Origin: Tepidibacillus_B infernus
GTDB taxonomy: Bacteria; Bacillota; Bacilli; Tepidibacillales; Tepidibacillaceae
Direction: 5' to 3'
Assembly (NCBI RefSeq): GCF_048898065.1
Contig: NZ_JBLWFI010000001.1
Span: 2,100,155-2,164,154, forward strand
DNA: 64,000 nt
The position numbers and the translations under genes are program-made. Below the pieces are notes generated by a model that saw only the letters and a program-made list of their open reading frames with translations, made no database searches and was not told the origin of the DNA. Every line of letters starts with the position of its first letter. The first letter of the stretch is position 1. Positions 17,055 through 25,607 of this stretch are shown in pieces.

Positions 17055-18242
17055 TTAAATTATTTTTTGTAGTAAACGATTTAATCTCTCTATATATCTC
17101 TTTTTAGAGAAGTTTTTGTCATAGTATTTTCTTGCGTTTTCACCATAAATAGAATGTTTATCTTTTTCTTTTACAAACTTTCTTATGTTATTAGCTAGTT
17201 CTTTATAGTCTTCTGCTGGAGCACATAATCCACAATTTGCTTCATCAATCACGATTTGTGTTTCTCCATTTATTGCCCCTATAATTGGCTTTCCTGCTGC
17301 CATATAGGACTGAACTTTGTTGGGCAATGTATAGGAAATCACTTTATTATCTTTTAAGGTAATTAGAAAAGCATCTGCCATTTCGTAAAATCTAGGCATT
17401 TCCGAAATAGGATGTTGCCCGTGGAAGATTACATTTTGAAGCTGTAATGTATCGGCTAATTCTTCACATTTTTCACGAGAAGAACCATCACCCACAATAT
17501 GAAACTTTATGTGATGATCTTCTCTAAGCTCATTTGCAGCATAGATAATCGTCTCTACACTTTGCATTTCACCTATATTCCCTGCAAAGACTAAGTTTAC
17601 TGTTTCATCAATTCTATTTGTGGAACGAATATTCTCAAATAAAGCTTCTGCGTATACTGGAAGGTGAGTAATGTGATCATATATATCTAATGTGTGGTTA
17701 AAGTATTCTTCAAATAGTTTAGAGCTTGTGAATATTTCATCTGCACTCTTATAAATCCACTTGCTTAATTTTAATAAAATACTATATATTTTACTTTCTG
17801 ATGAAATACCAGCAGATACTATACTTTCCGGCCATAAGTCATGACAGTATATAATAAGTGGTTTTTTTGTAAGTTTTTTTAATAAAATACCTGGCAAAGC
17901 CATTGTTACTGGTGAAAGTTGATAAACTAAAATAAGATCAAATTCTTTCTTCATAAATATAGCTTTTAGTGTAGAAGATAAAGCAAAACTAATATAGTTA
18001 AGTGCTAACTTTTTGACTCCCTTTCCTCTTCCAAGAAGCCAAGAACGTATAACTTTTACCCCATTGATCTCTTCAGTTCTATTTTTAAAACCTCTATATT
18101 TACTATCTATAACCCCACTAGGGTAATTTGGAAGACCTGTGAGAACCGTTACTTCATGTCCTTCTTTTGCTAACTCATAACAGATATCATTGACCCTAAA
18201 TTGTTCAGGATAGAAATATTGACTGATTACAAGAATTTTCAT
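17055..18242 (-). CDS. WbuB/CapL-like GT4 glycosyltransferase, probable L-FucNAc transferase
   Basis: The 395-residue protein opens with ISQYFYPEQFRVNDICYEL and has GLPNYPSG, IIYCHDLWPESI and FAGNIGEMQSVETII, the pattern of the WbuB family. These transferases usually sit beside fnl/cap L-FucNAc genes, as here, where capE follows directly with no gap. The donor site around GQHPISEMPRFY and LPNKVQSYMAAGKPIIG is intact. The enzyme would add L-FucNAc to the lipid-linked first sugar in the cytoplasm. The donor sugar is inferred from location and family. Confidence 0.83.
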   Translation of the reverse strand: MKILVISQYFYPEQFRVNDICYELAKEGHEVTVLTGLPNYPSGVIDSKYRGFKNRTEEINGVKVIRSWLLGRGKGVKKLALNYISFALSSTLKAIFMKKEFDLILVYQLSPVTMALPGILLKKLTKKPLIIYCHDLWPESIVSAGISSESKIYSILLKLSKWIYKSADEIFTSSKLFEEYFNHTLDIYDHITHLPVYAEALFENIRSTNRIDETVNLVFAGNIGEMQSVETIIYAANELREDHHIKFHIVGDGSSREKCEELADTLQLQNVIFHGQHPISEMPRFYEMADAFLITLKDNKVISYTLPNKVQSYMAAGKPIIGAINGETQIVIDEANCGLCAPAEDYKELANNIRKFVKEKDKHSIYGENARKYYDKNFSKKRYIERLNRLLQKII

Positions 18243-18244
18243 TG

Positions 18245-19138
18245 TTATCTTCCTCTTTGCTTACTACGCAAATATTCCTCTACTTCCCCTTTAATACCTT
18301 TTTGGAAAGATAAAGGTGTATACCCAAAGTCCTTAGCTGCTTCATCATAATTGAAGTCTTTATCTTCTTGCATTCTGAGTACTTGCTCAACAGAAATAAT
18401 AGCCTTTTTATCTATTGCATTATATACTTTGGCTGCTAAGATAGAAATCCATAAAGGTACTTTTACAATGATATTCTTTCTTCCTAACGTATCAGAGACA
18501 GCTTTAACTAAATCTATATATTTAATAGGGGATTTCCCAGATAAGTTGTATTCTTTATTAAAAGTCTTATCTTTATTTACTAAGACATCATAATAGGCAT
18601 AACCCAAATCTTTAGCATGAACTGGCTGCATTAGGTTCTCACCTTTCCCAAACATAGGGAAGAACTTATGTCTGTATAGGTAATCAACAAGCTTATACAT
18701 ATTTCTATCTTCAGAGGATCCATATATCATTGTTGGTCTTAATACGGTAATGCCTATTTGTCCACGCTTTTTAAGTATTCCATCTTCGATTTTAATATAC
18801 TCTTCCGATGCACTTTTATATTTGGAGTATCTTCCTGTTGTATGAACAAGAATTGCCCATTTCACATTATTCTTTATTGCAGCATCCATGACGTTGTTTG
18901 AAAATAAAATAGAGGAAATATGTACAACTGTTTCAACTCCTGCCATTGATGATACCAATAAAGCTTTGTCCTCTAGACTTCCGTATACTTTTTCTATATT
19001 AAGCCCTGAATGATCAAGGAGTTCCGTATTGCTATTTTCTCTTACCAAGCATCTAATTTTACCTTGATAATTCTCCTTGATTAATCTATCCAAAAACCAT
19101 TTACCAGTATGTCCTGTAATTCCCGTAACATAAAGCAC
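18245..19138 (-). CDS. NAD-dependent SDR reductase/epimerase (CapN/WbpV-like)
   Basis: An extended-SDR protein of 297 residues with TGITGHTGKWFLDRL for cofactor binding and a YSKYK element (Y-x3-K) near residue 105. RPTMIYGSSEDRNMYKL and FGKGENLMQPVHAKDLG are typical of sugar-nucleotide reductases. In the S. aureus cap5/8 loci a similar protein, CapN, sits beside the priming transferase and helps make the first sugar, D-FucNAc. By analogy this gene, placed between the priming transferase and the second transferase, probably reduces a 4-keto UDP-sugar for the first residue. A partner dehydratase of the CapD/WbpM kind is not in the window. Confidence 0.7.
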   Translation of the reverse strand: MLYVTGITGHTGKWFLDRLIKENYQGKIRCLVRENSNTELLDHSGLNIEKVYGSLEDKALLVSSMAGVETVVHISSILFSNNVMDAAIKNNVKWAILVHTTGRYSKYKSASEEYIKIEDGILKKRGQIGITVLRPTMIYGSSEDRNMYKLVDYLYRHKFFPMFGKGENLMQPVHAKDLGYAYYDVLVNKDKTFNKEYNLSGKSPIKYIDLVKAVSDTLGRKNIIVKVPLWISILAAKVYNAIDKKAIISVEQVLRMQEDKDFNYDEAAKDFGYTPLSFQKGIKGEVEEYLRSKQRGR

Positions 19139-19185
19139 GATATGATCCCCCTTAAAGATTCTCTTACATATACCGAATTATCCAA

Positions 19186-19800
19186 TTATAGAGATACCTC
19201 TTTCTTCGACTCACTAGTTCCTTCTTTTATCCCTTCACTTCGTAGGACACTAAATACTGTTTTAAAAAATATCTTTATATCAAAAGCAAAACTCATTCTT
19301 TGTACATACTCGCCATCCAGACTTGCCTTCACTTCTATAGGAAGTTCATCCCTGCCATTAATCTGTGCCCACCCAGTTAGCCCTGGATACACAGCATTAG
19401 CTCCATATTTATCTCGTTCTGCTATAAGATCATCCTGATTCCACAGAGCTGGTCTAGGTCCAATAATACTCATTTCACCTTTTAAAATATTAATAATCTG
19501 CGGTAACTCGTCTAAGCTAGTTTTCCTAAGAAATTTCCCTATTTTTGTGATGAACTGATCTGGATTCTGGAGCATATGAGTAGGCATGTCCTTCGGTGTA
19601 TCTGTTCTCATAGTTCTAAACTTTAATATATAAAAGTATTTCTTATTCTTACCTATACGCTTTTGTTTGAAGAATACTGGACCTTTGGAGTCTAGTTTTA
19701 TTATTATTGCAATAATTAGAAAAAGTGGCCATAGTATAAGCATTGCAATAAGGGATAATATAAAGTCTAAAATACGTTTAAATACTGGATAGATTCTCAT
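19186..19800 (-). CDS. Priming phosphoglycosyl transferase (PglC/CapM type)
   Basis: This is the initiating enzyme of the cluster and its first gene. One re-entrant N-terminal hydrophobic segment (ILSLIAMLILWPLFLIIAII) is followed by a small catalytic domain. The motif KRIGKNKKYFYILKFRTMR, the Asp-Glu pair in TSLDELPQIINILKGEMS, and GPRPALWNQDD plus PGLTGWAQINGRDE are those of the monotopic sugar-transferase family. It moves a sugar-1-phosphate from a UDP-sugar to undecaprenyl phosphate on the cytoplasmic face. The length of 204 residues is normal for the short PglC form with no N-terminal multi-helix domain. Confidence 0.9.
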   Translation of the reverse strand: MRIYPVFKRILDFILSLIAMLILWPLFLIIAIIIKLDSKGPVFFKQKRIGKNKKYFYILKFRTMRTDTPKDMPTHMLQNPDQFITKIGKFLRKTSLDELPQIINILKGEMSIIGPRPALWNQDDLIAERDKYGANAVYPGLTGWAQINGRDELPIEVKASLDGEYVQRMSFAFDIKIFFKTVFSVLRSEGIKEGTSESKKEVSL

Positions 19801-20040
19801 ATAATCACTCTTTCAACCTCTTAACTAAATATAACGAATGCGTAGATACAATTTTTTACATTACAATACAATTTAATAGTCTTCTCCTAACGTAATCAAG
19901 AATCCTGCTCATTTCGACATTTTTATCATAAATTTTACAAAAAAGTACTAATTTCGTGATTATATTAACAATATCTATTATAAAACTGATAATTTTACTA
20001 TAGTAGAGTTCTATTTATAGAAATGGTGGTAAGCTTTGTA
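19801..20040 (-). promoter_or_regulatory. AT-rich leader/promoter region of the polysaccharide operon
   Basis: No gene is seen in these 240 bases. All following minus-strand genes down to 2.3 kb are closely spaced, so the promoter of the operon should lie here. I cannot pick out a convincing -35/-10 pair with standard spacing by eye. The far end (19999-20040) resembles sequence at 29752-29798 and may be a mobile-element scar. Confidence 0.35.
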
Positions 20041-20045
20041 ATCGT

Positions 20046-20087
20046 AAAAGAGCACCTTCTTTTATTATGAAAGATAGGTGCTCTTTT
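20046..20087 (-). terminator. Duplicate copy of the aldolase-operon terminator
   Basis: A 12-base arm AAAAGAGCACCT at 20046-20057 pairs with AGGTGCTCTTTT at 20076-20087, followed by T-rich sequence on the minus strand. The same hairpin with the same loop lies at 41971-42012, after the class II aldolase gene. It is therefore part of a duplicated block of about 130 bases. Its place upstream of the polysaccharide operon also separates that operon from the older fragments to the right. Confidence 0.75.
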
Positions 20088-20102
20088 CTCATTATTTAGA
20101 TT

Positions 20103-20174
20103 TTATCTTTGTCCGTAGGTCTTGAACTTTTCTAACATAACTTTCATTTCTTCATCAGATAAGATGACTGGATT
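20103..20174 (-). pseudogene. Tail fragment of the class II aldolase gene (duplicate of 42032 end)
   Basis: On the minus strand this reads NPVILSDEEMKVMLEKFKT then YGQR and a stop. That is identical to the last 23 residues of the aldolase encoded at 42032-42673, and it is followed by the same terminator. Homology breaks sharply at about 20175, where the sequence turns to TGTAAAAACC instead of continuing into the aldolase. Only a 4-base repeat difference in the untranslated region separates the two copies. This is a displaced gene end and not a functional gene. Confidence 0.85.
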
Positions 20175-20184
20175 GTAAAAACCA

Positions 20185-20409
20185 TTAACCTATGTCAACG
20201 GTCTGTGGCCTTAGCATCGCTTCTCTTTCATCTCGTTTTTGTTCTCCTCTTCTACGAAGTAGCCGAACATATTCTTCAAAATCTTTAATCTCATTTTCTA
20301 TTTCATTAGGTGATGGACGATTTATATCCAATGAAATAGACTTATCGTGTCCTATCATCCATTTAGAACATTTACTCATACCAATGTCAATTTTTTTATA
20401 AAAGAGCAC
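20185..20409 (-). pseudogene. Unassigned open frame, probably a gene remnant
   Basis: The frame could encode 74 charged residues, including EIENEIKDFEEYVRLLRRRG, which would form a helix or coiled coil, and it ends DIG. No ribosome site is evident at its start. Upstream on the same strand (20410-20530) coding-like pieces such as MRVEECIKYLKNELI are cut by stops, so the frame is probably the surviving end of a longer, damaged gene. I do not recognise the family. Confidence 0.3.
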
Positions 20410-20529
20410 ATATTCTACTAACGATTCCCACGTTTCTCTAAATTAGTTCGTTCTTTAAATATTTTATACATTCCTCAACTCTCATAGCATGCCATGGTCT
20501 GCTATCGGTCGACACACCTACCGAATTAC

Positions 20530-20745
20530 CTATCCTTCTTCATCTACTAGGTTTTCTTTAGATACAATATTAACATCCTTTTTTGCTCCCTTATCTATTA
20601 CAATCGTTATATTAAAATGTTTCTTTAAGATAGAGGCAGGTAATAGGATCTTTTTACTTTCCATGATGGTTTCAATGCCAACAGTAATGGCTTGGTTCAC
20701 TTCTAGTCCATTCTCTCTTAAACCGTTAGCTTGAATATAAGTCAA
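20530..20745 (-). pseudogene. Possible remnant of a sugar-phosphate isomerase/deaminase
   Basis: The 71-codon frame contains NQAITVGIETIMESKKILL. This resembles the AxTVGxxTIxxAKxIxLL helix-strand of NagB/AgaI-type amino-sugar-phosphate isomerases near residues 160-180. The rest (HFNITIVIDKGAKKD and after) does not fit that family, so the piece looks chimeric. No ribosome site precedes it. The next 265 bases to the right (20746-21010) hold only a short plus-strand frame (20753-20887, 44 codons) without support. The assignment is tentative. Confidence 0.3.
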
Positions 20746-21010
20746 AGGTGAAGTGAATTTGACTAGAAAACACTACCAAAATCGAAGAGGTGTCTCCTAC
20801 ATGATAGAGCAAAATCGTTTAAACAATCAACTACTAAATGAAAGCAATCACGCATTTTCTGAATTAAATGTATTACACACTACTTGAGAAAAGCTGGAAT
20901 TAAAAAGGGGTTCATTACCTGGCTAGGTTAGTTAACCATACCACGACTGTCTTTTCATGATATATTCTTTAAAATTACTTGAAGATGTCATTCAGAAGTC
21001 TAATCGTAAA

Positions 21011-22519
21011 TTAACAAAATGGATCAAAAGTCTTCTGGTCTTGACAAGCAGCTAGCAATGAATGGAATTGCAAATGCATAAAAGCTTCCGCTTTCGATGA
21101 AATGCGAAACGTCTTATCTTCCGAATCGGCAAAAAACCGCGCTGTAAAAACTTCTTCCCCGTCATTTATGAAAATTTCAATAGATGACGAATCGAGATAC
21201 ATGTGTAATTTACGCAGCTGATTTACCATGCATTGCCTGCTTTCCAACCCGCTGCCGTCAAATTTTTTTCTCTCCATGATGAATAAATTTTTATTTTTGT
21301 CGTAGCATAATTTAATATTGTTGCGAATCATAATTTCTAACCGTCCATTTGTTAATGAATGCACATTTATCGTTATTTCTGATTGTGGGTGTATCATCAT
21401 AAAGTATTCATCGTTTTCATTGTTTAAAACAAGATTTATAATGATCGGTTGGCCACTTCTTAATTTTTCCAGCTCTTTAATTGGCATTTGATATAAATGA
21501 TCGCCAATGACTTTAATTTCTCTAGGAATAGTTAACGCGTGAATCCAGCCTTTTTCAATAGTTGGATGATATCGTTCATTATCATCCCCCATCCCCATCC
21601 AAGCGATCATTATTCTTCTATTATGGTGATCTACGAAAGTTTGCGGTGCATAAAAATCAAAGCCGCGGTCCAATTCCGTAAATTCTCCATGTTCATAATG
21701 GTTTGTATCAGGAAGCCAATGGCCGACAAAATAACCCGATTGATATAGGTTTTTGTAATTCAATCCTTGAGGTTCCAATCCTTGAGGACTAAACACAAGG
21801 ATATCTTTCCCTTGAGATTGGAATAAATCTGGACATTCCCACATATAACCAAATTCACCTAAACCATTCCAATTGCTTCCTGCAATAGGACCCAACATTT
21901 TCCAATGGTATAAATCCGTTGAGGAAAATAAAACCGCTTTTCCATTTAAAGAATTGCTTTGGCCACCAATAACCATATACCAACACCCGTTCTGTCTCCA
22001 AACTTTTGGGTCGCGGAAATGAGGGGTATATCCTTTTGGGACGTTGAGGATCGGTCCTTTTTTTTCAAAATGGATTCCATCTTCGGATACAGCTAAACAT
22101 TGATATGATTCTCGTTCACCATTTTGATTTTTTACATTTCCTGTATAAAAAAGGTACATCTTATCATTATGTTCGATAGCAGAACCTGAGTAACAGCCAT
22201 TTTTATCGTACCATTCACTTGGTACTAAAGCTGGAGGTTGTTCTTCCCAATGCAATAAATCCGTTGAGGAAAAATGCCCCCAAAATTTGATTCCATGATT
22301 TGTTTCGAACGGATTCCATTGATAGAAAACGTGAAATCGTCCATGAAAGTATATAAGGCCATTGGGGTCATTCATCAGCCCAAATGGAGGCGATAAATGA
22401 TAACATAGTCGATAAGGATCATGAGTATATACTTTATTTTTGCTTTTTAATTTATTTATTTTTTCTAACAATTGCAATTCCTTTGTCATTGACATACTCC
22501 TGTTCCGATCGTTCAACAC
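21011..22519 (-). CDS. scrB: Sucrose-6-phosphate hydrolase (GH32)
   Basis: This is a GH32 hydrolase of 502 residues. The catalytic nucleophile sits in GLMNDPNGL near residue 50, FRDPKVW gives the RDP stabiliser near residue 168, and WECPDLF contains the acid/base EC motif near residue 229. A C-terminal beta-sandwich follows from about residue 365. No signal peptide is present, so it works in the cytoplasm. There it splits the sucrose-6-phosphate delivered by the PTS permease ScrA, encoded just upstream with an 11-base gap. Bacillus names the same enzyme SacA. Confidence 0.92.
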   Translation of the reverse strand: MLNDRNRSMSMTKELQLLEKINKLKSKNKVYTHDPYRLCYHLSPPFGLMNDPNGLIYFHGRFHVFYQWNPFETNHGIKFWGHFSSTDLLHWEEQPPALVPSEWYDKNGCYSGSAIEHNDKMYLFYTGNVKNQNGERESYQCLAVSEDGIHFEKKGPILNVPKGYTPHFRDPKVWRQNGCWYMVIGGQSNSLNGKAVLFSSTDLYHWKMLGPIAGSNWNGLGEFGYMWECPDLFQSQGKDILVFSPQGLEPQGLNYKNLYQSGYFVGHWLPDTNHYEHGEFTELDRGFDFYAPQTFVDHHNRRIMIAWMGMGDDNERYHPTIEKGWIHALTIPREIKVIGDHLYQMPIKELEKLRSGQPIIINLVLNNENDEYFMMIHPQSEITINVHSLTNGRLEIMIRNNIKLCYDKNKNLFIMERKKFDGSGLESRQCMVNQLRKLHMYLDSSSIEIFINDGEEVFTARFFADSEDKTFRISSKAEAFMHLQFHSLLAACQDQKTFDPFC

Positions 22520-22529
22520 TCATACAAAT

Positions 22530-23936
22530 TTATTTCTTGTTTTCCGCCAGCATTTTGTCAGAAAATCCAAATAACCAAGTTAGTATAAAGGCTGTTCCTA
22601 TTGCGGTTAAATTAACTAAAATATATGGGAGAATTTGCCCGTTTAAATAAAGCAATGTTCCTGGAATAACGGTTATAGCCATCCCAGTAGCTTTTAAACC
22701 AAGCATTGATGCTAAAAACCCTCCGACTCCACCGCCGATTAGCCCCATTACAAAAGGTTTGATATAACGAAGATTTACACCAAAAATCGCTGGTTCTGTT
22801 ATTCCCAAAAAAGCGGATAATGACGAAGACAATGATAAGGCCTTCAATTTAGACGATTTCGTTTTCAGTCCTATTGCCAAAGCTGCACCACCCTGTGCCG
22901 CAACTGAACTAGTAATGATGGCATTATAAGGATTACTTTTAAATTGTTCCAATAATTGAATTTCCAGCATGTTAAATATATGATGTACACCCGTCACAAC
23001 GATAATCTGATTCAATGCGCCGATAATTAATCCACTAAGGCCAAATGGAAGGGATAAAAGGAATACCGTTGCAGCCAAAATATATTCTTCCGCAATATGA
23101 AAAATAGGCCCAATAACAAACAGCGCCAAAGTGATCATGATTAATAGCGTTAAAAATGGAGTCAGAATTAAGTCTAACACTTCTGGAACGCGTTTACGTA
23201 TGTTTTGTTCTAATTTTGCTCCGATAATGCCGGCAATAAAAGCAGGCAGAACCGATCCTTGATAACCTACTACCGGAATAAAACCAAAATATTTAATTGG
23301 TTCGATATCGCCTCCTGCAACTCCCCATGCGTTAGGAAGGGAAGGACTAACCAACATAAGGCCTAAAACGAGACCGATCAAAGGTGTGCCGCCAAATACG
23401 CGAAATGTTGACCAAGCAACTAATGCCGGCAAAAATATAAATGCTGTATCAGTTAGAACTTGGGTAAATAAAACGAAATTTTCCGGAATATCAGCCGGGG
23501 ATAACCCGAATAAAGCTAATATTTGTTTTTGCATGACTAAACCACGCAGCCCCATAAACAATCCAGTAGCAACCAGTGCTGGAATAATTGGCACAAAAAC
23601 ATCCCCAAATGTCCTAATTGCCCGCTGAAACGCGTTCCCGCTTTTTGCAGCCTCGCTGCTTTGTTCAGATTTCGTTTTGCCGCTTACACCTAATTTGATC
23701 ACTTCATCATATATTCGATTGACTGTCCCAGTTCCTAAAATAATTTGGTATTGACCAGAATTAAAAAATGCTCCCTTCACTTTGGAAATATTTTCTACTT
23801 TCTCTTGATCAATTTTCTCTTTGTCTTTAATCAAAAGTCTTAAACGTGTGGCGCAATGGGCAGCAGAAATTACATTTTCGTTTCCGCCAACTGCCGCAAA
23901 AATTTCTTTAGCAATTTGTTTATTATCCGACATCAT
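22530..23936 (-). CDS. scrA: Sucrose-specific PTS enzyme IIBC
   Basis: The N-terminal 85 residues are an EIIB domain with the phosphorylated cysteine in SAAHCATRLRLLI. From residue 105 on it is an EIIC domain with about ten helices and the sugar-binding GITEPAIFGVNLRY motif. It takes up sucrose and phosphorylates it in one step, using phosphate from EIIA-Glc-type proteins; no EIIA domain is fused. Its start (ATGATGTCTG; either ATG is possible) follows GTGGGAGTG. Upstream lie three ScrR-type operator palindromes. Confidence 0.92.
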   Translation of the reverse strand: MMSDNKQIAKEIFAAVGGNENVISAAHCATRLRLLIKDKEKIDQEKVENISKVKGAFFNSGQYQIILGTGTVNRIYDEVIKLGVSGKTKSEQSSEAAKSGNAFQRAIRTFGDVFVPIIPALVATGLFMGLRGLVMQKQILALFGLSPADIPENFVLFTQVLTDTAFIFLPALVAWSTFRVFGGTPLIGLVLGLMLVSPSLPNAWGVAGGDIEPIKYFGFIPVVGYQGSVLPAFIAGIIGAKLEQNIRKRVPEVLDLILTPFLTLLIMITLALFVIGPIFHIAEEYILAATVFLLSLPFGLSGLIIGALNQIIVVTGVHHIFNMLEIQLLEQFKSNPYNAIITSSVAAQGGAALAIGLKTKSSKLKALSLSSSLSAFLGITEPAIFGVNLRYIKPFVMGLIGGGVGGFLASMLGLKATGMAITVIPGTLLYLNGQILPYILVNLTAIGTAFILTWLFGFSDKMLAENKK

Positions 23937-23994
23937 TTTTCACACTCCCACATCATTAACAAATATTTTGGTTTAGACGTTTTGGTAAAAATGA

Positions 23995-24062
23995 GGAATC
24001 GATTCCATATTGAACATTTTTTAGATGAAATCAATTTCTAATTTATATGAAATCGATTTCAT
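23995..24062 (-). promoter_or_regulatory. Cluster of LacI-type operators upstream of scrA
   Basis: Two perfect palindromes are visible: GGAATCGATTCC at 23995-24006 and ATGAAATCGATTTCAT at 24047-24062. An imperfect relative, GATGAAATCAATTTCT, lies between them around 24024-24038. The GAAATCGATTTC core with a central CG is the usual form for LacI/ScrR-family sites. The spacing between the two perfect sites is about 54 bases centre to centre. They lie between the stop of scrR and the start of scrA, so they would repress scrAB. Confidence 0.75.
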
Positions 24063-24070
24063 CATTTTAA

Positions 24071-25069
24071 TTATATACTATCTCTTTCAATCAGTCTATA
24101 CCCTAACGTGATTTTTTGTTCGTGAACCTTTTTTCCTTCAATCTGCCAAAGAAGAATTTCTGCTGCCTTTCTCCCTGCCTCTTCATATTCTAAATCGATC
24201 GTTGTCAATGCAGGGGAGTAGATTTTCGATAGATCCGAATCACCGATGCCTGCCACACTAATTTCATCAGGGATTTTCATGTTTTTTTCTTTTAAATATT
24301 GCATGGCACCGATTGCTAAACGATGGGTTGCCGCAAACACCCCATCAGGAAAAACATTATTGTTTTTTGCTATTTCTTCCATCGCCTTATACCCTGATTC
24401 TAGCTTAAAATCACGAATGGATATATAAGAAGGCTGGATAGGCAAACCGTTTTCTTTTAATGCATCATAATAGCCTTGTTTTCTTAAAACTCCAACTGAA
24501 TAGTCTAATTCATAAACTCCGATAAAAGCAATATTTTTTCGCCCTTTTTCAATCAATATATTTGTGATCGTTTTAGCAGCGTTATAATCATCATGAACAA
24601 TATAGGAGCAATGTAGAATTTCTTGACCAACTGCAACGAATGGAATATTGATATGTTTGATTTCATTTACCAAATTTTCATTAATATTTGTGGCTAACAA
24701 AATAATCCCATCGACACGTCTACTTTTTAACAAATTTAAATATTCGATTTCTTTTTCGTTTTTTAAATTTGTATTCGCTAATAATATTTGATAGCCTTTT
24801 TCTGAAAAAACTTCATCCATCCCTGATACAATGCGGCTAGAAGTATCTGTACTGATTTTTGGCAAAATGACGCCGATAACTTTTGTTTGCTTCGTTCTCA
24901 ATGATTTTGCTTGGTGGCTGGGAATGTAGCCGGTTTCTTTAATCACTTTTAAAACTCTTGTTCTGGCTTCATCGCTTACATAACCAGAATTATTTAACAC
25001 ACGGGAAACAGTGGTTCGGGAAACATTGGCTAATTTAGCAATTTCATTGATCGTAATCAATTTGTTCAT
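24071..25069 (-). CDS. scrR: LacI-family sucrose operon repressor
   Basis: The protein has the LacI helix-turn-helix at its N-terminus (TINEIAKLANVSRTTVSRVL), the hinge helix region around HQAKSLRTKQT, and a periplasmic-binding-protein-like effector domain to the C-terminus. It should bind the palindromes in front of scrA and be released by a sucrose-derived sugar phosphate. The frame stays open for 31 more codons upstream, but that stretch contains a hairpin-forming inverted repeat and no good ribosome site. I therefore place the start at the ATG at 25067-25069 (MNKLITIN) or the one four codons earlier. Confidence 0.88.
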   Translation of the reverse strand: MNKLITINEIAKLANVSRTTVSRVLNNSGYVSDEARTRVLKVIKETGYIPSHQAKSLRTKQTKVIGVILPKISTDTSSRIVSGMDEVFSEKGYQILLANTNLKNEKEIEYLNLLKSRRVDGIILLATNINENLVNEIKHINIPFVAVGQEILHCSYIVHDDYNAAKTITNILIEKGRKNIAFIGVYELDYSVGVLRKQGYYDALKENGLPIQPSYISIRDFKLESGYKAMEEIAKNNNVFPDGVFAATHRLAIGAMQYLKEKNMKIPDEISVAGIGDSDLSKIYSPALTTIDLEYEEAGRKAAEILLWQIEGKKVHEQKITLGYRLIERDSI

Positions 25070-25124
25070 CCTTTTCTTCATTTTATTTTCAATACAAACT
25101 ACCACATCGATATAAACCAGTCGT

Positions 25125-25148
25125 TTTGCCAATTCATTGATTGGCAAA
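25125..25148. promoter_or_regulatory. Inverted repeat upstream of scrR
   Basis: TTTGCCAAT at 25125-25133 is mirrored by ATTGGCAAA at 25140-25148 with a 6-base loop. Lying just upstream of the preferred scrR start, it could be an operator or a leader hairpin. The half-site differs from the GAAATCGATTTC palindromes downstream, so a different regulator is possible. Confidence 0.4.
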
Positions 25149-25162
25149 CACCTGACTAGCAT

Positions 25163-25607
25163 TCCATTTTTTTATTTTATCACATTATCTATAACATGAG
25201 AAAACAACATTTGATATGCTTCTGTATCCATTATCAGCTACATTTACTCTCCTTGTTTCTGATCCTTATTAGGCTTTGTTTTGGTACGCAAGCTCACCCA
25301 CAAGGATCAGACTCAAACGTAGTTCGTGTATCTTAAGGCACTACAAGCTCCCGTATCGGTCTTACACCTACTACTTTGCGCCCTGCGCACACCATTAAAA
25401 AGACCATTAGCTGATATCAGTTAATGGTCTTACGTAAAAATTTTTTGTGCGTTAATATCAATTTCATATTTGACAATTTTTTATTTCTCATTTTCTTGAA
25501 TCATAGCAGCAATATTCATTGTTGGTAGAATTATTGGTGCTTCACTACCATTATAACGAATGTGATTTGTTGATGATTACGTTTCATAGAATGACTCATG
25601 TGTTAAG
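25163..25607. other. Intergenic stretch between scrR and the MmgE/PrpD gene
   Basis: No intact gene is seen in these 445 bases. A terminator hairpin is described separately at 25400-25431. On the minus strand, 25481-25570 reads as about 29 codons ending NIAAMIQENEK and a stop. This looks like the end of a lost gene that I cannot name. The part from 25250 to 25395 is less AT-rich than its surroundings and has no open frame of note. Confidence 0.5.
25400..25431 (-). terminator. Rho-independent terminator downstream of the MmgE/PrpD gene
   Basis: AAGACCATTA at the left pairs with TAATGGTCTT at the right around a GATATC centre. The whole 32 bases form a near-perfect palindrome with one mismatch pair. 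Read on the minus strand it is followed by TTTTTAATGG, which gives a U-run. It lies about 180 bases beyond the stop of the MmgE/PrpD gene. Its TTAATGGTCTT arm is related to the repeated terminators at 31.05, 37.58 and 51.08 kb. Confidence 0.65.
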
